The notes beneath the pieces were generated by a model. That model saw nothing but the letters and a program-made list of their open reading frames with translations, was not told the origin of the DNA and ran no database searches. Shown here piece by piece: positions 1 through 9,477 of a DNA stretch of 64,000 bases. The stretch's first letter is position 1; each line of letters starts with the position of its first letter. The DNA comes from an uncultured Rubripirellula sp. GTDB taxonomy: Bacteria > Planctomycetota > Planctomycetia > Pirellulales > Pirellulaceae. Made by a program: the position numbers and the translations under genes. The stretch spans positions 62,001 to 126,000 of the forward strand of contig CALJHC010000013.1 in NCBI GenBank assembly GCA_938075415.1, given 5' to 3'.

Positions 1-897
1 TTGTACGTTGCGCGATCTGGCTTGCTGATGGCCGCCGCAATTGTCTTCGCCAGTGGATTAACCTACATCTCGCAAATTGCGCCGGAACATCGTCGAACGG
101 AAGCGATTGGGATCCTTGGCATTGGTGGTTTTATCGGGATGCTGCTTGGCCCGGTCTTGGGCGATCTGTTTCTTTCTGAAAGGACTCAGGAAAACTTTGC
201 AACCCTCTTCTGGGTTGCCGCAGCGGCTAACGCAATCCCCACGCTTGGCCTGACGCTGCTTCGACCGCCAAAGCACCATAACGCTTCCACCTCACTTCGC
301 CTGGGAGCGTTCTTTCAAATCGTCAAGAAGCATTGGCCTGGTGCTATTTTATTGGTGGATTTTGCATTCGGTGTTTGCATGACAGGCCCCTTCATTTTCA
401 TCGCTAGCTTCATTGACCATGCGTCTCTCGCGATAATGGACCGATCTGTCATTGGCTTATTTTTCTTGAGTTATGCGGGTCTTGCAATCATCGTCCGAGT
501 CAGTTCACGAAGACTTCCTGATCGAGTGGGCCCCGCAAAAGTATTGATTGCCGGGATCGCAATCATGTCCGCTGGAATGATGGGCTTCGCTTGGGTCACT
601 GCAGAAAACACTTGGGTGATTTTGATTCCCGCTGGATTGACGGGTATTGGTCATAGCTTGATGTTCCATACGATGACCTCCCTCACGCTCGCCTCGTTCC
701 CGACCGCGGTCAGAGGAACCGGATCCTCCCTCGCTTTGATGATGCTTGATCTGGGAACGATCCTTGGCGCGCCAGTCCTGGGCTGGATAGGAGAGATCTA
801 TGGCTATGCTGTGCTATTCGCCACCATCGGTGTCATCTGTTTCATGTCGGGTGTCATCTACGTGATCTCCGAAAGAAAGAATCGACGGGTAGATTGA
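1..897 (+). CDS. MFS transporter, C-terminal part (5' end outside window)
   Basis: The reading frame is open at base 1 and stops at 895-897, so the N-terminal helices lie outside the window; the 298 residues seen would be roughly three quarters of a 400-residue transporter. Hydrophobic helices alternate with short loops. A cytoplasmic-loop type segment, APEHRRTEAIG near residue 27, and a later segment, FPTAVRGTGSSLAL near residue 232, match the conserved major facilitator pattern in which an Arg-rich loop precedes a Gly-rich helix. The protein ends in a short basic tail. The substrate cannot be told; drug or sugar-efflux type families fit best. There is no co-directional neighbour inside the window. 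Confidence 0.85.
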   Translation: MYVARSGLLMAAAIVFASGLTYISQIAPEHRRTEAIGILGIGGFIGMLLGPVLGDLFLSERTQENFATLFWVAAAANAIPTLGLTLLRPPKHHNASTSLRLGAFFQIVKKHWPGAILLVDFAFGVCMTGPFIFIASFIDHASLAIMDRSVIGLFFLSYAGLAIIVRVSSRRLPDRVGPAKVLIAGIAIMSAGMMGFAWVTAENTWVILIPAGLTGIGHSLMFHTMTSLTLASFPTAVRGTGSSLALMMLDLGTILGAPVLGWIGEIYGYAVLFATIGVICFMSGVIYVISERKNRRVD

Positions 898-1386
898 AAT
901 ACTTCAAAAGCTCGTCCCATTCAAGCAAGTCCGTGTGAATCCCAAAGTGTTCTCAGCGACCTGATCCGCGTTAAAAGAGCAACTCAAGCAAAGTAATTCA
1001 TAAGTCAAAGTTGCGTCTGATCCAATCGGAACACGAGGCAATTGACTTGCTGGTTGCTTGAGATTTATCCAAAGCAAGACTTAGCCAATTCTCGAAGTGG
1101 AATCAAATAAAACCGTGGAACCATGCAAGTAAAATGGAATTCTCTGGTTGAGAACCAACGCTAAGCGGATCAAGGTATCATTCCACGATAACCAATGACA
1201 CCTAAAACTTTTTTCTCGTCGATTCAATTCCTTACCAGACACGGCCATCGATACTCTGCCTGATCCGGATCTACGGATCACCATCAAAAAAGATTGAGCG
1301 AACAGCAGTAACCTGAACTCAAATTTTTAACCGCACGTCGCGGCGCGACATCTTGGCACCATGATCGATTCAAACTTCGACTGTCC
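898..1386. other. intergenic gap, nothing recognised
   Basis: This gap lies between two convergent genes. I see no hairpin followed by a T run, no RNA gene and no convincing reading frame. The short minus-strand ORFs at 1081-1287 and 1284-1568 have no recognisable motif. Confidence 0.6.
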
Positions 1387-4137
1387 CTATCGGTCTTCCC
1401 AAATTGGCGGCGTTCGCTGAGCCTCTTCCCCGAAGGTTTGAGAGACGATAAACCCACTCGCCTGTGAAAAGTAAAAGACACGGCCATTAGAAACAACTGC
1501 ACCGAGACATTCACGGGAATCAATCGCGGGACCGGTGGATACAAGTTTACCGTCGTTTGACAAGTCAATCATGTCCATATTTGCCCCCAACACATAAGGC
1601 TCAGACAAGGTGAAACGACAACACGCATAATTGTGACCAATTTGATCAACCACCTCACCGGTCAGCCGATTGAACACATTCCCCTTGCCGCGCAATGCAT
1701 TTGAGAAAACATATTTCGGGCCAACCGTCACCACATTCAACGCCGAGGTCACCGGATCTGACTGCCAAAGAAGCGCACCATCGGACGCATCAAGACACCA
1801 GACAAAGCGATCATCGGTTCCCGAACGGGCACGGTTAAAACCGCCGATATAGAGGCGTCCATCTCGCGCGCTGAGGGTGCACTTTGATGTGACATAATGA
1901 TCGTTGGTCTGCCACAACACCTTCCCGGAGTCTGGCTCCAAACAAGCCGTTAATCCGTTGTTCTCTGGTGGCAGACCTCGACGCATCCTTGCTTGTTCAT
2001 CATATCCAAAGAAAACGGAGTAATACAGTTTGCCATCAAGTAAACACAAACCACAGTCATTGCCCCCTCTTCCTTGACTTGAAAAATCTTTCTCCCAAAC
2101 CAATTCACCCGTATCCATATTCCAAGCCCAAAGGCGAGGCCGATGATTTGCTGGATAATAGGGGTTATCGTTTGAATAGATCCAACTCATCACCTCGCGA
2201 CCGTCGCGTTCAACCGGCTCACCTCGAAAAGTAAATGGTTTTTCTGTTCCCTGCGCCGCATACTTCCCCGAGCCGGATGCGTAGATTGCCAAGTTGCCGG
2301 AGACCACTGGCGGAAACTGGCGACTCCAACTCGGCGAACCAGTGAAGGGCGCCTCCCACAACAGCTTGCCATTTGAAGCATCAAGACATCGCATCACCGA
2401 TCGCTTGATGCCAGCCTGAGGCACCAACAACTTCCCGTCAATGTAAAGCGGCGAGGTAAAGGACAAGTAAACATCGGGCCAATACCGTCGCCACAACAAT
2501 CGTCCGGTATCTTGCTCAAACGCAAGAACTTGGCCTTCAGCGGTGTGAATGTAAAGACGTCCCCCACCGCAAACTGGCAAATGCTTGACAGTGCCCTCAA
2601 GACGGGTTGCCCACCTCATTCGAAGCGGTGTCTCCAAGCCCTGATCATTAGCATTGGTTCCACTAAAGTCACCATAATTGGTGTACCAATCAAATTCAGG
2701 ACCTGCCAGCGGACCTACCAAACGACTACGGATCCCCGACACATCGACTGAGTCACGCGTCCCCAGTTCTGCCGAACCAGCGGCAACGTTATTCCGATTC
2801 ACCACGTCACTTGATTGATCGCGACCTGCCTCAAGCACGTACAAATAACCATCTTCACAGGGAACAAAGACGCGACCGTTGGCTACCGCAACCGGTGCCG
2901 AAATCGGACTTCCATTGGGGGTCATCACCACATGGACCCTTCCTTCGGCACGCCTTTGGGGCACAAGATAAATCTTGCCGTTGAGTCCTCCGAAAATCAC
3001 ATGTTCATCAGTCAGCACCGGCGCAGAGATTGCACCGGCTTCACACAAGACTTCAACGTCACCCGTCTTCAGGTCATGTCGTGTCAGCCCGGCACCCTGC
3101 TCAGGCTTGACACGGTACAGCTGGGAATCCCGCACGCTCGATGATGTGAATCCCAGCAATCCATATTGCTCAATTGAGGTCTCAGTTCCCGAAACAAAAC
3201 TAGTGGGAACAGTCAAATTCTCAACGTTCCCACCCACCTTTTCAGACAGTAAAACATCTTTCAGGTGAAACACCTCCACTCTTCCAGCATTATCCCTTCG
3301 GTGCCATTGAACATAAATGTTACCTTCATCGTCGGCACTTTGGCCGAAGGTTGCCGGATATTCTGAACCAGCGTAATTAGGTATCACCCCAACACTCAGC
3401 AGCTTGGCTTGCGTCCCCTCGTCTTTCAGAAAAAGCGTTCGTCCACCAGCGGGAATCACCAACGTTTGATCGACGAGACACAAATCTCGAGAACAGACAA
3501 AATGATCTCGCCAAGTGACGCGATCTTGACGAAACTTCAGCCAATCCGCACCACTCCAACGATTCCCTTCAAAGCCAATCACCTCTTTGACAAAGTCCCA
3601 AGTCCAATGTATTTCACCGGCCGGAGAAATCGCAAAAGATCTTGCTCCGAGCGTTGTGAAGTAGACACGATTTTTTGAGATGACCGGTGACGCAAAGATC
3701 GGTTCACCAACATCAAGCTCTTTTACAAGCTTTCCGGTCTTCTGCTCCAAGACGTAATACCAACCTGCCATTGTTCCAAGGTGCACGTAACCGTCGATCA
3801 AAACAGGACTGGCAACGTTGTTGCAGTTACCAGAACCTCCCTTGGTTTCAAATGCCCATCGCTTTTCAAGGGTTGCAGCATCGTAGGCATGAACAACACC
3901 GGAGGCATCCATTGCAACAAGACAACCATCACCAATAACAGGTGACGCCAGTACCGAGTCCGTTAACGGCAACGCCGCAAAAATGGAGAGCGACGAATCA
4001 AACTTACTCAAGGAGGCATCACCTGAACGAAGCGGGTTACCTAATCGCTGCGGCCAGTCCTCAGCTTGGCCAAAAACCAGACTCATGCTCGTTAACATTG
4101 ACCATAAAACAAACCGAGAGGGCGAGCTGATCATCAT
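1387..4137 (-). CDS. secreted PQQ-like beta-propeller protein (large)
   Basis: This is a 916-residue protein starting at the ATG at 4137, just downstream of an AGAGG-like site. The same frame stays open to 4185 but gives a less plausible N-terminus. It opens with a signal peptide (hydrophobic stretch RFVLWSMLTSMSLVFG). Many PQQ-like repeats follow in two halves, about residues 40-440 and 500-900. Each repeat has an aromatic/Gly core such as ASPVISKNRVYFTT, SAPVLTDEHVIFGGLNGKIY or DGKLLVPQ, then DASNGKLLWE-like strands. Such repeats fold into eight-bladed propellers, so two domains in tandem are likely. Planctomycetes carry many of these exported propellers of unknown substrate. No dehydrogenase catalytic domain was recognised, so a structural or binding role is as likely as an enzymatic one. 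Confidence 0.85.
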   Translation of the reverse strand: MMISSPSRFVLWSMLTSMSLVFGQAEDWPQRLGNPLRSGDASLSKFDSSLSIFAALPLTDSVLASPVIGDGCLVAMDASGVVHAYDAATLEKRWAFETKGGSGNCNNVASPVLIDGYVHLGTMAGWYYVLEQKTGKLVKELDVGEPIFASPVISKNRVYFTTLGARSFAISPAGEIHWTWDFVKEVIGFEGNRWSGADWLKFRQDRVTWRDHFVCSRDLCLVDQTLVIPAGGRTLFLKDEGTQAKLLSVGVIPNYAGSEYPATFGQSADDEGNIYVQWHRRDNAGRVEVFHLKDVLLSEKVGGNVENLTVPTSFVSGTETSIEQYGLLGFTSSSVRDSQLYRVKPEQGAGLTRHDLKTGDVEVLCEAGAISAPVLTDEHVIFGGLNGKIYLVPQRRAEGRVHVVMTPNGSPISAPVAVANGRVFVPCEDGYLYVLEAGRDQSSDVVNRNNVAAGSAELGTRDSVDVSGIRSRLVGPLAGPEFDWYTNYGDFSGTNANDQGLETPLRMRWATRLEGTVKHLPVCGGGRLYIHTAEGQVLAFEQDTGRLLWRRYWPDVYLSFTSPLYIDGKLLVPQAGIKRSVMRCLDASNGKLLWEAPFTGSPSWSRQFPPVVSGNLAIYASGSGKYAAQGTEKPFTFRGEPVERDGREVMSWIYSNDNPYYPANHRPRLWAWNMDTGELVWEKDFSSQGRGGNDCGLCLLDGKLYYSVFFGYDEQARMRRGLPPENNGLTACLEPDSGKVLWQTNDHYVTSKCTLSARDGRLYIGGFNRARSGTDDRFVWCLDASDGALLWQSDPVTSALNVVTVGPKYVFSNALRGKGNVFNRLTGEVVDQIGHNYACCRFTLSEPYVLGANMDMIDLSNDGKLVSTGPAIDSRECLGAVVSNGRVFYFSQASGFIVSQTFGEEAQRTPPIWEDR

Positions 4138-4638
4138 GAGGCCTCTTGCTAGAAAATTCCCTCGGTGAAAATGGTCTCTCATCAAAACCTGTCAAACTGG
4201 GTCCCGACCGAGGTCACCTCAGTTTATCAGAGCCTGAGGGGTCCGATGGAAAACAGCAAAAGACGCGTCGCCAGAAAATAAGAACACGATAAAAAAGACA
4301 GAAAGCGGGCCGCAGCTGATTCGAAACCCTACCCGTGAATCCTTTTTGGCTTTGATAGCGCGAAGCCAATTTACAGAAGTCATTCGCCAAAAACGGGACG
4401 TTTACTCATCCTCAAATGGACTGGGCAATGAGAAGCAGCCCTCAGAAGCAGAGTCAAAGCGTCGTTGGGTACGCCATCAGAAAACAAAGAATTTGCCGAT
4501 CTAGGTGCGGAGATCTGTCAATCAATGAGCCGATTGACGATATCTAGAATCCAAGCAGCACCAACCACTATGGGGAATTCAGCAGGACGAACCACCGACA
4601 GGTAACAAAAACTTTTCCCGCAAACCATGCCCGCCGCA
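4138..4638. other. intergenic gap between aspS and propeller gene
   Basis: This 500-base stretch separates two minus-strand genes and probably holds the aspS transcript end and the propeller promoter. I see no strong terminator hairpin and no RNA gene. A short imperfect duplication of a CAGAAGCAG-like word occurs near 4430-4455. Confidence 0.5.
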
Positions 4639-6420
4639 CTAGTCCTTCTGACCTTTCAGCGTTCGCAAATGCAACTCCGTCAGCTGCTCCTTGTCGACGG
4701 CGCCTGGCGCTTCGGTCATCAAATCGGCTGCCTTCTGAGTCTTCGGAAATGCGATGACTTCGCGAATATTGTCCAGGCCCGCCAGCAACATGACCCATCG
4801 ATCCACACCAAGAGCGATTCCACCATGCGGAGGTGCCCCATACTTGAGTGCATTCAGTAGAAAGCCAAAACGGTCTTCGGCCGTCTGCTCGTCAATGCCG
4901 AGCAATCCGAAAACTTTCGACTGTGTCTCGGGATCATGAATACGGATAGTTCCACCGCCAGCCTCGCTGCCGTTGATGACCAAATCATAAGCTTGTGCTC
5001 GACAAGCCTTCGGATCATCAGAAAGGGATTCAAGATCACTTTCCAGAGGAGCGGTGAAGGGATGATGCATCGCATTCCAACGTTGACCATCGGGGTCCCA
5101 GTCAAACATTGGAAATTCAGTCACCCAACTGCAGTTGAGTTCTTTTGGATCAATCAAATCCAACTCGCCGGCGAGTCGGCAACGCAGCCCGGACAGACCT
5201 TTACAGGTCACCTCCCATGTATCAGCCAAGAACATCAAAAGGTCGCCCGGTTGCCCTGACAATGATTCTCGAATCTCTGCAAGATGACTCTCTTCCAAGT
5301 TTTTGCTAATGGGGCTCCAAAGCGTACCGTCTTCCTCCACCCGGAACCAAGCAAGGCCTTTGGCACCAAAGTCAGCCTTGACGTACTCGGTGAGCTCATC
5401 GATCTGTCGACGCGAATACTTGGAAGCAGCCTGCTGGACGTTGATGCCTCGAACAAACCCTCCCGAGTCAGCCGTTCCCCGAAAGACACGAAACTCAGTC
5501 TTCTTGGCGACCGAGGTCACGTCAACAATCTCCATACCAAAACGAAGGTCGGGAGCATCAGACCCAAATCGCCGCATCGCTTCTTCATAGGTCATGCGAG
5601 GCAGGGGAGTTTTTATCTCTTTCCCTAAAACCTCTTTCGCAACTTTGACCACCAATCCATCAATCAGCCCCACCACATCTTCGGAATCCACGAAGGACAT
5701 TTCGACGTCCAATTGCGTGAATTCCGGCTGGCGATCAGCTCGCAGATCCTCGTCGCGAAAACACCTGGCCACTTGCACGTAACGGTCAAAACCAGCCACC
5801 ATCAGGATCTGCTTGTAAAGCTGAGGCGATTGCGGCAAAGCGTAAAAGTTTGTTGGATGGACACGACTGGGAACCAAGTAATCACGAGCCCCCTCCGGGG
5901 TGCTTCGTCCTAAGATCGGTGTCTCGACATCGATAAAATCATGCGTTTCAAAATAGTCTCGCATCGACTTCACAATCTGACTTCGCAGAATCATCGAACG
6001 CTGCATACTTGATCGACGAAGATCAAGAAAACGATACTTCAAACGCAAATCCTCTCCGGGCAAATCACTTTGGCTGGGGGTGAATGGTGGGGTTTGGCAA
6101 ACATTCAGCACCTCAAAATGCACCGTCCGAACTTCAATCTCACCGGTGGAGAGTTTGTCATTGACCTTTCCCTCCAGCCGGTTTGTCACCGTTCCTTTGA
6201 TCAATATCACGCTCTCTGAGGGAACACGCCCCGCTTCGTCGATTTGATCCGCATTGGATTCGGGCGGGCCCACGACCACTTGGGTCAACCCATAGCGATC
6301 TCGAAGATCGATAAATACGGCGCCACCGTGATCTCGTTTGCTTTCGACCCAACCGCAAAGGGTCACTTCAGTTCCAACGTCGGTTTTGCGGAGTTCTCCG
6401 CAGGTGTGGGTGCGTAGCAC
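4639..6420 (-). CDS. aspS: aspartyl-tRNA synthetase, bacterial type, probably non-discriminating
   Basis: The 593-residue length is normal for bacterial AspRS. It has an N-terminal OB-fold (about 1-110) and class II motifs: motif 1 region ETPILGRSTPEGARDYLVPSR, motif 2 CFRDEDLRADRQPEFTQLD, and motif 3 GIALGVDRWVML near the end. The bacterial GAD insertion lies between (about 290-420). It charges tRNA-Asp with aspartate in the cytoplasm. Residue 31 is His (SKRDHGG) and the position matching the second specificity site is Gly (NRLEGK, about residue 84). As I recall the literature, this His/Gly pair marks AspRS enzymes that also misacylate tRNA-Asn, which GatCAB then amidates, while discriminating enzymes carry Leu/Lys. 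The symbol is certain; the relaxed specificity is inference. Confidence 0.97.
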   Translation of the reverse strand: MLRTHTCGELRKTDVGTEVTLCGWVESKRDHGGAVFIDLRDRYGLTQVVVGPPESNADQIDEAGRVPSESVILIKGTVTNRLEGKVNDKLSTGEIEVRTVHFEVLNVCQTPPFTPSQSDLPGEDLRLKYRFLDLRRSSMQRSMILRSQIVKSMRDYFETHDFIDVETPILGRSTPEGARDYLVPSRVHPTNFYALPQSPQLYKQILMVAGFDRYVQVARCFRDEDLRADRQPEFTQLDVEMSFVDSEDVVGLIDGLVVKVAKEVLGKEIKTPLPRMTYEEAMRRFGSDAPDLRFGMEIVDVTSVAKKTEFRVFRGTADSGGFVRGINVQQAASKYSRRQIDELTEYVKADFGAKGLAWFRVEEDGTLWSPISKNLEESHLAEIRESLSGQPGDLLMFLADTWEVTCKGLSGLRCRLAGELDLIDPKELNCSWVTEFPMFDWDPDGQRWNAMHHPFTAPLESDLESLSDDPKACRAQAYDLVINGSEAGGGTIRIHDPETQSKVFGLLGIDEQTAEDRFGFLLNALKYGAPPHGGIALGVDRWVMLLAGLDNIREVIAFPKTQKAADLMTEAPGAVDKEQLTELHLRTLKGQKD

Positions 6421-7181
6421 GGCAGTCTTGGAGGGAAAGTAGTGAAGGGAATTGGTTGCGAGAGAATATCATATCGTGATGCGATCGATTCGTAAGGTGC
6501 AGACCCCCTACCGCATCGATGTGACCGGCAAGTCAATAAGATTAAGAATTCATTGCCAGCAAAATCGCCCCGTTGAATAGGCATTCCTGCCGACCTCAGC
6601 AATCCAACCCGAGTTAGCTTCAGAGAATCACCGGCCAGCGGTACCGCAAGAAAATGTAAAACAAAAATATTTCCGCCGATTCGCTCGCCTGCAGAGCTGG
6701 TTAATTGATGCCGGTCCCTCGATACAGACGCAACGTCTGGAACTGAATCCTTAGCTTGAAAAGCGAATTCATCGTGCTCGGGGGAATACACCCCCAAGCA
6801 TCACTGAGGCGAGGGATATCAGGGTCACTAAAAACAAGAGGCTTGCACATTAAACGGTTCGGCAAATTCACGGGTGCACCACCGCTGTGTGGGATGACCG
6901 GCAGCAACCGCCTCAAACGAAATCTTCGACAACCACTTTGAGCCGAAAAAATTCTGCCCCGCCGCCAAACCGAAACGCTCACTCGGTTCTCTCATCACTA
7001 AGCATGCCACCCGTCAGCAGAGAAAAATCTTGAGTTTGAGAAATCAAAGTGCAGCGTTGAACATCGAGACGTTTCAAAGAACCTCCCCACACGATAACCA
7101 TTACTTGTGATGCAACAAAAAAGGAGCCGACGCCCTTGGCACCGACTCCTATTAGGATCACACAGAATTCGCGACAGTGTG
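6421..7181. other. intergenic gap holding aspS upstream region and an MFS terminator
   Basis: About 760 bases lie between two minus-strand genes. The right end carries the terminator listed separately at 7116-7150. The rest should include the aspS promoter. I found no coding frame with recognisable content; the 144-aa minus ORF at 6363-6797 overlaps the aspS start and looks spurious. Confidence 0.5.
7116..7150 (-). terminator. Rho-independent terminator of the MFS gene
   Basis: Read on the minus strand, the arms AGGAGTCGGTGCC and GGCGTCGGCTCCT form a 13-bp stem with three G-T wobbles and a 3-5 base loop, followed directly by six T. It lies 31 bases after the stop codon of the MFS gene, the expected place for intrinsic termination. 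Confidence 0.85.
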
Positions 7182-8696
7182 CTACGAATCAGAGCCCGCG
7201 GCCGCATCCGCAACACCCGTATCACCATCTTCTTTCGGAGCTTTGAAGCACACGATCAAAATCAGATAGATCACTGCCATCGTCGCAGGTACAAGGGCTG
7301 TTACCTTAAGTGCCATGCGACTACCGTGAAGAGTCGCAGCCGCGACCGGCCCTTTATCCTCGGCAGCAAATTCCTTATTGGCTTCCCACCAATTAAACTG
7401 GCTCTTCAGTCCGCTGTTGGCTTCGTCATCGATCGCATCTTTTAGAATTGCAACTTCCGAGGAAATCGACGCTCCAGCATCTTCAATCATTCCCGCCTTT
7501 GCACCATCGATACCAGTGATCGCGGGGAAAAACAGGAAACTGTTCTCGTTAGGTGCCTTCACTCGAGCATAAGTTGCCGGAGCATTTTCCTGGATGTGCT
7601 GCGAGGCGAAATAGTCTTGCTTGTAACCAATCCCGGGACCTCCAAGGGAACCAGCGGAAGTCATACCAGCAAAACCCATGAGTGCCATCGCAACGGTTGC
7701 GCTTTGAGGAAAGCGTTCTCCCACAACACCAAGCATCGTTGGCCACAGGAACGTTTTACCGATCGCATAAATCGTGGCTGCGAAGAACAGAAAAGGAACA
7801 CTGTCACCAATGCTGATCAGATACAAACCAGCAGCGCCAATAATGGCACTGGCGAACAGCAAACCGAGTGAAGAAATTTTATGCACAATCGGTCCAGCGA
7901 AAAATCGCAAGCCCGTCATCAGCAACGAGGTGTAAATGAATAATGTCGTTCCAAGTGCCGCGCTGCTAAGAATCTTCCCTGTAATTTTATTGATCCAACT
8001 ATCAGTACCCAACTCGACGTAGCCAACGCATGCGTGAGCAAAAAGCAGGATCAGAAAAAAAGGACCGATCAGTTTGGTGAACATGCCACCGTATGAAATG
8101 GCCCCCTCTTCGGCAGCTGTTTTCGGGAACTGCTCCTTCAGAGCAATCATCCCGTACATCACTACGGGAACAAGGAACGTCGCCATCAGGATTTCCCAGC
8201 CGAGCGTCCCCTTGAGATAGACGATCAAGCCCCCGATCACCAATCCAGCTGGCCATCCGGCATGCAGAATATTTAGGTAGTGAGTCTTCTGTTCGGGATA
8301 GATGGCTGCAGTCAACGGATTGATCACCGCCTCACAAATGCCGTTGCCGATCGCAAAAATAAACATCGAAAGGTAAAGCAGTGAGTAGACCGCTTCTTTG
8401 CCCGAAGCACTAAAAACCGGTGTTGCAGCGAACAACATCAACGCGGAAACAACATGGCACAACAACGCGATCACCATGAGCTTTTTGTACCCCACGATGT
8501 CAATCATTGCTCCCGCGAGCAGTATCACCAAGCCAAACCCAAGCAGGCCGCCTCCGGTAATCTGGCCGAGTTCGGTCATCGTGAATCCGTACTGCGCGGA
8601 CCAGACATCCAACAAGCCTCCACGCACGCCGAAGCCCATACCGGCAGCGATCAGGGTCAGAAACCCTGCAATAAGAAGTTTTTTACGGTTTTCCAT
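7182..8696 (-). CDS. MFS transporter, fucose-permease-like type
   Basis: This 504-residue inner-membrane protein has about twelve hydrophobic helices. The N-terminal half contains GICEAVINPLTAAIYP followed by KTHYLNILHAGWPAG. This resembles the NP-L...YP...K...LN.LH pattern of the FHS/FucP group of sugar:proton symporters. A hydrophilic stretch of about 90 residues (roughly 385-470, rich in Asp, Glu and Ala) separates the last helix pair and is longer than usual. The C-terminal tail is Asp/Ala-rich. The start ATG has no strong ribosome site. The gene is followed by a good terminator and divergent from the peroxidase gene, so it is probably monocistronic. A sugar substrate is likely but not shown. 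Confidence 0.85.
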   Translation of the reverse strand: MENRKKLLIAGFLTLIAAGMGFGVRGGLLDVWSAQYGFTMTELGQITGGGLLGFGLVILLAGAMIDIVGYKKLMVIALLCHVVSALMLFAATPVFSASGKEAVYSLLYLSMFIFAIGNGICEAVINPLTAAIYPEQKTHYLNILHAGWPAGLVIGGLIVYLKGTLGWEILMATFLVPVVMYGMIALKEQFPKTAAEEGAISYGGMFTKLIGPFFLILLFAHACVGYVELGTDSWINKITGKILSSAALGTTLFIYTSLLMTGLRFFAGPIVHKISSLGLLFASAIIGAAGLYLISIGDSVPFLFFAATIYAIGKTFLWPTMLGVVGERFPQSATVAMALMGFAGMTSAGSLGGPGIGYKQDYFASQHIQENAPATYARVKAPNENSFLFFPAITGIDGAKAGMIEDAGASISSEVAILKDAIDDEANSGLKSQFNWWEANKEFAAEDKGPVAAATLHGSRMALKVTALVPATMAVIYLILIVCFKAPKEDGDTGVADAAAGSDS

Positions 8697-8919
8697 AGTG
8701 CCTGTTAACGATTGAGGGATAGAAAGTGCGGTTATTAAAACAGCGGGAAGACTCGAAAATTTTCGCCAAATGAAGGATATCGAGTCTCAACAGAAGGAAA
8801 AAGTAATTCTTTGAAGCGTCCGCTGCCACTGTCAGCCCCGCTATACTACCCAAGATCTACGAAATTCTCGTAAATCCTGCGATTTCCCTTCACCATCTTT
8901 CCTCTTCGGAGCAACAAAC

Positions 8920-9477
8920 ATGCGTTTCGCCCTCTCCCTGTCTCTCGTTTTCGGAGCATTTCTCTCCATGGCCTCTGCTGACGACCACGAATGTGCACTT
9001 AATTTCAAAGCCAAGACCATCGAGGGCAAGACAGTTGATCTTGAGGATTACGAAGGAAAAGTCGTCCTCGTGGTCAATACGGCAAGTCGTTGTGGACTGA
9101 CCCCTCAGTACGCCGGGTTGCAACAGATGTTTACCAAGTACGAAGACAAAGGTTTTGTCATTCTTGGATTCCCCTGTAACCAATTTGGCCGGCAGGAACC
9201 CGGAAGCGATGCGGACATCAAAGAATTCTGTTCGTCCAAATACAGCGTTTCCTTCCCGATGTTCAGCAAAATCGACGTCAATGGCGATGAAGCAGCCCCG
9301 ATCTACAAGTACCTCACCAGCCAAGACACCAAGCCGGCAGACAAAGGCGATATCAGCTGGAACTTTGAGAAGTTCTTGATCGACCGCGAAGGTCAACTCG
9401 TTGGTCGCTACGCTCCGCGTACCAAGCCCAGCGACGCCGATTTGGTGAAAGCCGTTGAGTCGGAACTTAGTAAGTAA
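8920..9477 (+). CDS. exported glutathione peroxidase family protein
   Basis: This 185-residue thiol peroxidase carries a 20-residue signal peptide (MRFALSLSLVFGAFLSMASA), whereas most bacterial relatives are cytoplasmic and about 160 residues. The catalytic set is complete: Cys in NTASRCGLTPQY, Gln in FPCNQFG and the Trp-Asn pair in SWNFEKFLID. The second conserved Cys in FPCNQFG and another in KEFCSSKY could act as resolving residues. The peroxidatic residue is encoded as Cys, not selenocysteine. It reduces hydroperoxides, most likely with thioredoxin rather than glutathione, outside the cytoplasmic membrane. The gene stands alone, divergent from the MFS gene, with a large inverted repeat 55 bases after its stop. 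Confidence 0.93.
   Translation: MRFALSLSLVFGAFLSMASADDHECALNFKAKTIEGKTVDLEDYEGKVVLVVNTASRCGLTPQYAGLQQMFTKYEDKGFVILGFPCNQFGRQEPGSDADIKEFCSSKYSVSFPMFSKIDVNGDEAAPIYKYLTSQDTKPADKGDISWNFEKFLIDREGQLVGRYAPRTKPSDADLVKAVESELSK

Noticed and set aside
7107-7445. Plus-strand 112-codon ORF over the MFS gene 3' end
   Set aside because: It is antisense to the terminator and the MFS coding sequence, with no domain.
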